Assembly (NCBI GenBank): GCA_003219355.1
Contig: QHOQ01000025.1
Coordinates: forward strand, 1 to 18,147
From: Verrucomicrobiota bacterium
Lineage (GTDB): Bacteria; Verrucomicrobiota; Verrucomicrobiia; Chthoniobacterales; UBA10450
DNA: 18,147 nucleotides
Reading direction: 5' to 3'
Shown here: positions 8,314 to 13,785 of the stretch, piece after piece
Numbering within the stretch: the first letter of the stretch is position 1
Layout: each line of letters starts with the position of its first letter
The notes under the pieces: generated by a model
Told to the model about the DNA's origin: nothing
Databases searched by the model: none
What the model saw: the letters and a program-made list of their open reading frames with translations, nothing else
Program-made: the position numbers and the translations under genes

Positions 8314-8594
8314 CGAAAGATAAAGTAACTTTTGAGCACAGCCTCCACTTCGGGATTGCCTCGCTTGATCGCGTTTCCGATCACCACGACGTCGGCATCT
8401 GCCGGAATATTTTCGGCACGATAACCTTCGTTGAGCAGAATACCCTTCTTTCCCAGGAAGATCGACATCGGCGGATAAACATTTTCGTCAGAGCCGGTGA
8501 CTTTGAAGCCGCGCTCGCACAGCGCCGCTGCCACCGAACCCATGGCCGTCCCACAGATACCTAGAAAATGAAAACTGGACGGCGCTTGCTTCAC
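8298..8594 (-). CDS. mpl: Mpl murein tripeptide ligase, N-terminal part (separated by frameshift)
   Basis: This frame starts at GTG (8592-8594) and encodes the UDP-MurNAc-binding Rossmann domain of Mpl: FHFLGICGTAMGSVAAAL (residues 8-25), TGSDENVYPPMS (33-44), and VVIGNAIKRGNPEVEAVLK (70-88). These closely follow the Mpl pattern (GICGT.MG, GSD.NVYPPMS, IGNA..RGNP.VEAVL). After Lys88 the frame runs into ten unrelated residues and a stop, while the expected continuation, LLYLSLPEVLKNYFLRG, is found in the next frame. The gene is therefore one base short in the run of four T at 8330-8333 (four A in the coding strand). Either a sequencing or assembly homopolymer error, or a real disruptive mutation, explains this; the run does not form a canonical minus-1 slippery heptamer. 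Confidence 0.9.
   Translation of the reverse strand: MKQAPSSFHFLGICGTAMGSVAAALCERGFKVTGSDENVYPPMSIFLGKKGILLNEGYRAENIPADADVVVIGNAIKRGNPEVEAVLKSYFIFRCQRF
8330..8333 (-). other. mpl: Frameshift site within mpl
   Basis: The coding strand reads GTG CTC AAA AGT TAC here. Adding one A gives GTG CTC AAA AAG TTA CTT, which restores VLKKLLYLSLPEVLK and joins the two open frames. No other base in the neighbourhood needs changing. Confidence 0.8.
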
Positions 8595-8657
8595 GCGGGT
8601 TCTCTAATCCGCGTTACTGAGTTTGGCTACTGAAAGCGGGAGCGAATTCCGGAGAAC

Positions 8658-10763
8658 TTATTTTTTCTTGAATACCTCAATCGCGTCCCAAGCTTCGTCC
8701 GGCGGTTGCCGTTCATACTCAAGCGCGCGGTCGAGATACATTTTCGCCAGGAGATCGTCGGGATAAAATTCGAGGAACCGTGAGAACAAGATTTTTGCCT
8801 CAGTAAAATCCCGTGCGCGGAATTTTTGGAGTCCCTCTTCGTAGGACTCCAGCCACTTCAGGAGTTGTGGATCGACGTCCTCGTTTCGCGCCCCAATGAA
8901 GGTGAAAGTGTCCACCGGTTTGGTTTTGCCTTTGACCTGCACGCGGGCGACCGAACGCAGGTGAAACTCGTCGCGCACCAACTCGGCCGCCGTTGCGCCG
9001 ATCAAAATGTCGACACCATAAATTCGGGTAAGACCTTCGAGTCGCGACGCCAGATTGACCGCGTCGCCAATGACAGTGGGATCCATACGTTCCTGTGATC
9101 CGATATTCCCGACAATTACTTCGCCTTGATTGATCCCAATTCCCATGCCCAATCCCATTCGCCCTTCATCGCGCCAATTCTCATTGAGTTGCCGCAACTC
9201 CCGGCGCATGCCTAATGCCGCGCGCGCGCAATTCTTGGCGTCTTGCGTCATGCCAAAGCTACGCACGTTCCCCCACACGGCCATAATTGCGTCGCCGATG
9301 AATTTATCGAGCGTGCCCCCATTGCTGAAGACAACCGAAGTCATACGGGTGAGATACTCATTGAGTTGTGCGACCAACGCTTCAGGATCGGCCTTTTCGG
9401 ACAACGTGGTAAAACCGACTAGATCCGAGAACAGCATCGTCACCGGCACGCGCACGCCGCGGAGTGTGCTGTAATAGCTGTCTGGATTTTCGAGAATTTC
9501 CTTTACCAAATTCTTCGAGACATAACGTTCGAGCGTGCGCCGGGTGCGCAATTTCTCGAGGCGCTCGAGGGCGTATTCGAAGCCGAGTGAAAACAATCCG
9601 CTTAATAATAGAGCAGAGAGAACCGGAACCGTTAGAAGCAACAGACCCGATTTGTCATAAAACAATCGCGCCGCACCAAGATACGCACCGGTAATCACAA
9701 CGAGGCCGCCGAGACAAAGCAACGGCTTGCGCAGAAAAACGATGAGGCACCAAGCGGCCAGCCCTGCACCGACCACAAGCGCCAGGGCGGTTGTCGGCGG
9801 CGTGGGCTGCAAAAATTCGTGACCAAGAGCCGCGGCGATTGCTTGTAAATGAAGCGCTGGCCCCGATGTCGTTGGACTCATTGGCGTATCGAAAACATCG
9901 TGCGTCACCTGAGCGGACGATCCAATCATCACAATCTTGTTCTTGAAAAATGAGCCATCGGCATAATTGGCATGCCAAAATTTCGGATCGAAAATTTCGT
10001 AGAGCGGGCGCGGCTCGAACGCATCGAGAGCACTAAACCGAATCATATGACCGCGAAAATCCCGCGGAACATCATCCGCGTGACCGATTTTCGTTAGCGC
10101 GCGCGCGGAAAGAGATTCGAAGATTTCTTGGCTCGGATGTGGCGGCAATCCCGCGAGTTGACGATCCGTCACGCGATAAGTCGCAGCACGGATTTTTCCG
10201 TCGATCGAATCGGGCCAGAAATTCACGAAACCGACACGATTGTCGAGAAGTTGCGGCGGCGGGATCAGCGTGTCGTTTGGCGTAACGGCCTGCGCAGCGT
10301 TTTGCATATCAAAATTGGCCCCGATAACTACCTTGTCGTGATACCGATCGAGCGCACCATGAAACGCCGGGTCACCATCGTTGGGCGGGCTAAAAATCAT
10401 GTCGAACATGACAAGTCGCGCGCCGGCCCCGAACAGCCGGTCAAGCAAAAGCGCCCACACTTCACGCGACCAGGGGAAAGGCCGCTCTGTCATCAACTGA
10501 AACGCGCGGTTACCGGCGATTTCCTCCGTCGTCATCGGTGGTAATTGCAACGTGCTTTGATCGATCCCGAGAAAGACGAAATCGTCACGGGTTGGAGTTT
10601 TTCGGCCCTCGCGCCGGAGCAAATCCTCAAAGCTTTGTTCGCCACCCCACGGCACGGAAAGAAAAGGCGCCCCTGGAAAAAAATGACCGAGAAAAATCAG
10701 TCCGGTCCAAAAAGCGCAGATTAACGCCAGGACCAACAAACGATGGCGACTAAGCCAATGCAT
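8658..10763 (-). CDS. CHASE2-domain class III adenylate cyclase
   Basis: A 701-residue membrane receptor cyclase predicted to make cAMP. The order is an N-terminal membrane segment (about 8-28), an extracytoplasmic CHASE2 sensor (about 40-315, with LVMFDMIFSPPNDGD at 117-131 and KIVMIGSSAQVTHDVFDTP at 276-294), three membrane segments (about 324-345, 348-366, 373-394), and a cytoplasmic cyclase domain (about 437-625). Metal ligands Asp447 (MLFSDLVGFT) and Asp491 (FIGDAIMAVWG) are present, as are Lys487 and Thr563 at the purine-specifying positions and Asn570 and Arg574 for the transition state. Lys/Thr is the class IIIb adenylate cyclase combination, so cGMP is unlikely. A single TPR-like helix pair closes the protein (about 636-690). 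No ligand can be named. It stands alone, 63 bases from mpl and divergent from the rhomboid gene. No clear Shine-Dalgarno precedes the ATG. Confidence 0.92.
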   Translation of the reverse strand: MHWLSRHRLLVLALICAFWTGLIFLGHFFPGAPFLSVPWGGEQSFEDLLRREGRKTPTRDDFVFLGIDQSTLQLPPMTTEEIAGNRAFQLMTERPFPWSREVWALLLDRLFGAGARLVMFDMIFSPPNDGDPAFHGALDRYHDKVVIGANFDMQNAAQAVTPNDTLIPPPQLLDNRVGFVNFWPDSIDGKIRAATYRVTDRQLAGLPPHPSQEIFESLSARALTKIGHADDVPRDFRGHMIRFSALDAFEPRPLYEIFDPKFWHANYADGSFFKNKIVMIGSSAQVTHDVFDTPMSPTTSGPALHLQAIAAALGHEFLQPTPPTTALALVVGAGLAAWCLIVFLRKPLLCLGGLVVITGAYLGAARLFYDKSGLLLLTVPVLSALLLSGLFSLGFEYALERLEKLRTRRTLERYVSKNLVKEILENPDSYYSTLRGVRVPVTMLFSDLVGFTTLSEKADPEALVAQLNEYLTRMTSVVFSNGGTLDKFIGDAIMAVWGNVRSFGMTQDAKNCARAALGMRRELRQLNENWRDEGRMGLGMGIGINQGEVIVGNIGSQERMDPTVIGDAVNLASRLEGLTRIYGVDILIGATAAELVRDEFHLRSVARVQVKGKTKPVDTFTFIGARNEDVDPQLLKWLESYEEGLQKFRARDFTEAKILFSRFLEFYPDDLLAKMYLDRALEYERQPPDEAWDAIEVFKKK

Positions 10764-10810
10764 CGGGGCACTATATCAATACTGCACCGTTGTGCACAGC
10801 TATTCAGCAG

Positions 10811-10851
10811 GCTTGGAATCTCGGATTCACGCAGTTATTCAGATTCCAAGC
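10811..10851. repeat. 11-bp perfect inverted repeat in the cyclase/rhomboid divergent region
   Basis: GCTTGGAATCT (10811-10821) and AGATTCCAAGC (10841-10851) are perfect inverted copies separated by 19 bases. A competing small hairpin, GAATC-TCG-GATTC (10816-10828), uses part of the left arm. It lies 26 bases before the rhomboid start and 47 bases before the cyclase start, so it could be an operator or an RNA leader structure. No T-run follows on either side, which argues against a terminator. Confidence 0.6.
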
Positions 10852-10877
10852 ATCGTCGAAGATAATGACTGAGACAT

Positions 10878-12008
10878 ATGGACACTGAACTTTGCTGCCC
10901 GCGGTGCAATCTGCCACTGAAAGAAATGCGGATGTCTAACGGCGTTTTTTGGACATGCAATAATTGCGGCGGGCGCGCGGTCGGTCTCGAGCTTTTACGG
11001 CGCACATTTGCGCCCGAGTCGATCAATCCACTTTGGCTCCACGCAATCAATGGCGAAGGAAAAAGCGGATGTCGTTGTCCATCCTGCGCACATGCCATGA
11101 TCCAAGTTGCGCTGTCTGAAAACGCCCGAATCAATGTCGACGTATGTCGGTTGTGTCACTTCGTCTGGTTCGACATGCACGAAGTGGAAGCTCTCGTTCC
11201 ACGACCCCTGCCATCAACGCCCGCCGAAGTGCCGCAAGCCGCACGCGAGGCCATTGCCATGCTCAAAGTGCAGGAGCTCGCCGAGCAGGCGCGTGGAACC
11301 GACTTCGACAGTGCTCCGCCAGATGAACAATGGAAGCAAATTGCCGCATTCTTGGGAATGCCGATTGAGTTCGATGCCGTTCCCCAGGAACGAACACCGT
11401 GGGTCACGTGGATGCTTTGCCTCCTAATCATCAGCGCAAGCGCATTCGGTTTTACACAGCTTCATGAAATCGTGTCCGGTTTGGGGTTAATCCCAGCGCA
11501 AGCGATGCGCGATGACGGCGTCACCTTTTTGACATCATTTTTTCTTCATGCCGGCATTCTGCATCTGGTCGGCAATATCTATTTCCTTTTTGTCTTTGGT
11601 GATGACGTCGAGAATTTTCTCCACCCGTTTCGTTATCTTACGCTCATTGCTCTCGCCGCCTTCATCGGCGATCTCGCGCACATTGCTGCCAATCCACATT
11701 CGCAAATCCCGTGTGTCGGCGCCAGCGGCGGCATCGCGGGGGTAATTACATTTTACGCGCTCAACTTTCCGCATGTGAAACTTGGATTTTTGATGCGTTA
11801 TGGATGGTGGTGGTTTCGATGGATCCGGCTGCCGGCTTGGTTCGTCTTTGTCTTGTGGATTCTATTTCAATTCATCGGCGCTTGGGAACAAGTCGCCGGC
11901 ATCAGTGCAGTTTCTTCATTTGCGCATATTGGTGGAGGGGTCGTGGGTTTGGTGGCGTGGCTGCTTTGGCGGAAAAACAATCGACTTGCTGAGGCTTCAC
12001 ACCTTTGA
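10878..12008 (+). CDS. Rhomboid-family intramembrane serine protease with two N-terminal zinc ribbons
   Basis: The 376-residue protein combines a cytoplasmic N-terminus with two zinc-ribbon (zf-TFIIB-like) modules and a C-terminal rhomboid protease. Ribbon one has Cys7/Cys10 and Cys27/Cys30; ribbon two has Cys67/Cys70 and Cys90/Cys93, both C-x2-C pairs. A linker with a predicted helix (about 117-160) leads to the membrane domain (about 173-366). Rhomboid signatures are HAGILHLVGN (224-233, with the conserved H...H...N), the catalytic Ser283 in GASGGIAG, and catalytic His350 in SSFAHIGGG. The active site therefore looks complete, and cleavage of membrane proteins within the bilayer is expected; the substrate is unknown. 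The ATG at 10878 is chosen because the first zinc ribbon starts immediately after it. The downstream gene rplT is 190 bases away and probably separately transcribed. Confidence 0.9.
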   Translation: MDTELCCPRCNLPLKEMRMSNGVFWTCNNCGGRAVGLELLRRTFAPESINPLWLHAINGEGKSGCRCPSCAHAMIQVALSENARINVDVCRLCHFVWFDMHEVEALVPRPLPSTPAEVPQAAREAIAMLKVQELAEQARGTDFDSAPPDEQWKQIAAFLGMPIEFDAVPQERTPWVTWMLCLLIISASAFGFTQLHEIVSGLGLIPAQAMRDDGVTFLTSFFLHAGILHLVGNIYFLFVFGDDVENFLHPFRYLTLIALAAFIGDLAHIAANPHSQIPCVGASGGIAGVITFYALNFPHVKLGFLMRYGWWWFRWIRLPAWFVFVLWILFQFIGAWEQVAGISAVSSFAHIGGGVVGLVAWLLWRKNNRLAEASHL

Positions 12009-12198
12009 GTTTCACAAAATCCAGTTGTCATAGTTAAGCGACCAATTATCTTGCTTCCCCGACACACTGCGTCGGACCAGGTTTTTCCACCCTGCCGGAA
12101 TTGACTGCCGGCAAATCGGCGAGTGAGGTCGGAAAGATCGATAACGAAACAACAGCTCGCTGAAAGAGGAGCTTCGAAGCAATTCGGAGCGAAATAGA
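12009..12198 (+). promoter_or_regulatory. rplT leader region with short hairpins
   Basis: These 190 bases upstream of rplT contain hairpins CCGAC/GTCGG (12059-12063 with 12071-12075) and TGCCGG/CCGGCA (12093-12098 with 12108-12113), plus a palindrome GCTTCGAAGC (12171-12180) just before the ribosome site GGAG (12186-12189, 9 bases before the ATG). L20 is known to bind its own leader in several bacteria, so a self-regulating structure is plausible, but the fold has not been matched to a known family. The region does not encode L35: no open frame here has its Lys/Arg-rich composition. Confidence 0.4.
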
Positions 12199-12576
12199 AT
12201 GCCAAGAGCCACCAACGCCCCAGCTAGTCGGGCGCGGCGCAAGCGGGTTTTAAAAAAAGCCAAAGGTTACCGCGGACGCCGTTCGAAACTGTTCCGGTAT
12301 GCCAAGGACGCGACTATGAAAGCTCAGTATTGGGCCTATCGCGATCGCAAAACCCGAAAACGAACTTTTCGTTATCTCTGGATCCAACGACTCAACGCCG
12401 CCGCCCGTGCCAATGGGATGACTTACAGCCGTTTCACAGAAGGCCTGAAAGCTGCTGGCATCGAACTTGATCGGAAAATTCTCGCCGATCTCGCTGTCAC
12501 CGATGAAGCCGCCTTCAAATCGATTGTCGATCAAGCAAAGAGCGCGCTGGAGAAGAAATCGAAGGAAGCGGCTTAA
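12199..12576 (+). CDS. rplT: 50S ribosomal protein L20
   Basis: L20 is an early assembly protein of the large ribosomal subunit that binds 23S rRNA and often represses its own operon. The 125-residue product has the standard L20 shape: a highly basic extended N-terminus (MPRATNAPASRARRKRVLKK, then AKGYRGRRSKLFRYAKDATM) followed by a helical globular domain with YAYRDRKTRKRTFR-type sequence (here WAYRDRKTRKRTFRYLWIQR), NAAARANGMTYSRF, GLKAAGIELDRKILADLA and a short Lys/Ala tail. Length is slightly above the common 115-120 because of that tail. A GGAG ribosome-binding site lies nine bases upstream of the ATG. It is followed by pheS after 98 bases, as in the usual infC-rpmI-rplT-pheS-pheT cluster, but infC and rpmI are missing here; the upstream gene is the rhomboid protease. 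Confidence 0.97.
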   Translation: MPRATNAPASRARRKRVLKKAKGYRGRRSKLFRYAKDATMKAQYWAYRDRKTRKRTFRYLWIQRLNAAARANGMTYSRFTEGLKAAGIELDRKILADLAVTDEAAFKSIVDQAKSALEKKSKEAA

Positions 12577-12632
12577 CCGTGTAGACGGCTCCTCTAAAGC
12601 GGGGCGGTGCTCGAGACGCCGTCAGCAATTTC

Positions 12633-12665
12633 GACGTTGAGCGTTGGACGTTGAGCGTTCAACGT
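12633..12665 (+). repeat. Short GACGTTGAGCGTT tandem/inverted repeat before pheS
   Basis: GACGTTGAGCGTT occurs twice with a 14-base period (12633-12645 and 12647-12659). The second copy also forms a hairpin with the following bases: ACGTTGA-gcgt-TCAACGT (12648-12665). It ends nine bases before the pheS ATG. Similar GTTGAGCG/GTTGGACG strings recur as dispersed repeats in soil Verrucomicrobiota genomes as far as I recall; I could not check this here. Confidence 0.6.
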
Positions 12666-12674
12666 TCGGTATCC

Positions 12675-13691
12675 ATGGCTCATCCACTCGAACAGCTCCG
12701 CGACGACGCTCTGCGCGAAGTCGATTCCGCGCTCGACGAGAAAGCGCTCGACGTCGTCCGTGTGGGCTATCTCGGCCGCAACGGCAGCATTTCCGCCTGG
12801 GGCGAGCAAATGAAAACGCTCGACAACGAAGAGCGTCCGGTCATCGGCAAATTACTTAACGAAGTGCGAAACGCCGTCACTGCGGCAATTGAAGAACGCA
12901 CAGGAAAATTTCGCTCACAGAAAGAGAGCGAAGCGCTCGCCGGCCTCGACGTCTCACTGCCGGGCACACCCCACGAGTATGGTGCTTTGCATCCGCTTCA
13001 CCAAATGCACGAGCGTGGAATCCAAATCTTTCGCCGCATGGGTTTTGCGCTCGCCGATGGGCCCGACATTGAAGACGAGTGGCATTGCTTCGATGCGCTC
13101 AACACACCGCCAGAACATCCTGCCCGCAATGAACAGGACACGTTTTATTTGTCCGACGGTCGACTTCTGCGAACGCATACATCAACCGTGCAAATCCGGG
13201 CGATGGAATCCGTGCCACCGCCCCTCCGCGTGATTGCCTCAGGTGCGGCCTATCGGCGCGATGAAGTCGACGCGACCCACAGCGCACAATTCCATCAGAT
13301 CGAAGGACTGTATGTCGATGAAAACGTCAGCGTCGCGGATCTAAAAGGCGAGCTCGAATTCTTCCTGCGGGAACTCTTTGGTTCCGAAACCGAAGTGCAA
13401 TTCCGTCCGCATTACTTTCCGTTTACCGAGCCGAGTTTGGAGGTCTATGTGCGATCGAAAGCTCTGAAGCGCGGCGAGCAGTGGATCGAGGTAGCCGGTT
13501 GCGGCATGGTGCATCCAGCCGTTTTCGAAGCGGTCAACAAAGCTCGGGGCGATAAAGTTTACGATCCCGAAAAGTGGAGCGGCTACGCGTTCGGCCTGGG
13601 CATGGATCGGCTGGCTATGATTTTGTTCGACATCCCGGACATCCGGCTATTCGCGCAGAACGATCTGCGGTTTTTGAAACAGTTCGCATGA
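12675..13691 (+). CDS. pheS: Phenylalanine-tRNA ligase alpha subunit
   Basis: The alpha subunit holds the catalytic site of the (alpha-beta)2 class II synthetase that charges tRNA-Phe. From ATG at 12675 it has 338 residues, the usual length. The N-terminal coiled-coil (about 5-90) precedes motif 1 (around 120-150, GFALADGPDIEDEWHCFDAL), motif 2 (about 186-212, IASGAAYRRDEVDATHSAQF then HQIEG) and motif 3 (GYAFGLGMDRLAMILFDIPD, 303-322, with Arg312). All catalytic elements are intact. An upstream TTG at 12651 is in frame but falls inside the short repeat, so the ATG matching the family N-terminus (MAHPLEQLRDDALREV) is preferred. No clear Shine-Dalgarno is visible, and a hairpin occupies 12648-12665 just before the start. 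It is followed by pheT after a gap of 94 bases occupied by a palindromic element. Confidence 0.97.
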   Translation: MAHPLEQLRDDALREVDSALDEKALDVVRVGYLGRNGSISAWGEQMKTLDNEERPVIGKLLNEVRNAVTAAIEERTGKFRSQKESEALAGLDVSLPGTPHEYGALHPLHQMHERGIQIFRRMGFALADGPDIEDEWHCFDALNTPPEHPARNEQDTFYLSDGRLLRTHTSTVQIRAMESVPPPLRVIASGAAYRRDEVDATHSAQFHQIEGLYVDENVSVADLKGELEFFLRELFGSETEVQFRPHYFPFTEPSLEVYVRSKALKRGEQWIEVAGCGMVHPAVFEAVNKARGDKVYDPEKWSGYAFGLGMDRLAMILFDIPDIRLFAQNDLRFLKQFA

Positions 13692-13701
13692 GGCTTTTTT
13701 G

Positions 13702-13773
13702 GTCATTCCGAGCGGAGTCGAGGAATCTCTGGATGCTATTGTTGAGAGATGTCTCGACTTCGCTCGACATGAC
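13702..13773. repeat. 72-base palindromic repeat element between pheS and pheT
   Basis: Two 29-base arms (13702-13730 and 13745-13773) are inverted copies matching at 24 of 29 positions around a 14-base loop. The left arm begins GTCATTCCGAGCGGAGTCG and the right arm ends TCGCTCGACATGAC. In RNA this would make a long hairpin inside the pheS-pheT message. The form resembles REP/BIME-type or MITE-like dispersed elements; strings of this type are common in several environmental genomes by my recollection. It has no T-run and should not terminate transcription. Confidence 0.8.
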
Positions 13774-13776
13774 ATT

Positions 13777-13780
13777 GAGG
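13777..13780 (+). promoter_or_regulatory. pheT: Ribosome-binding site deciding the pheT start
   Basis: GAGG five bases before ATG 13786-13788 is a usable Shine-Dalgarno. It supports that ATG over the open-frame start at 13699, which lies before the palindromic element. Confidence 0.65.
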
Positions 13781-13785
13781 CGAAT

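Noticed and set aside
8326..8336. Programmed ribosomal frameshift in mpl
   Set aside because: The run in frame reads CTC AAA AGT and does not give an X XXY YYZ slippery site; no downstream stimulatory structure was evident.
7207..8594. MurC rather than Mpl
   Set aside because: NVYPPMS, RGNPEVEAVL, FDKRSKF, FDHADIF and EPRSNT are Mpl-type motifs, and no divisome genes are nearby.
12009..12198. Possible rpmI (L35) in the rplT leader
   Set aside because: No frame shows the Lys/Arg-rich L35 pattern or a complete open frame of about 65 codons.
13699..13785. In-frame 29-residue N-terminal extension of PheT
   Set aside because: It is a translation of the palindromic element, has no counterpart at the PheT N-terminus, and a GAGG site precedes the ATG at 13786.
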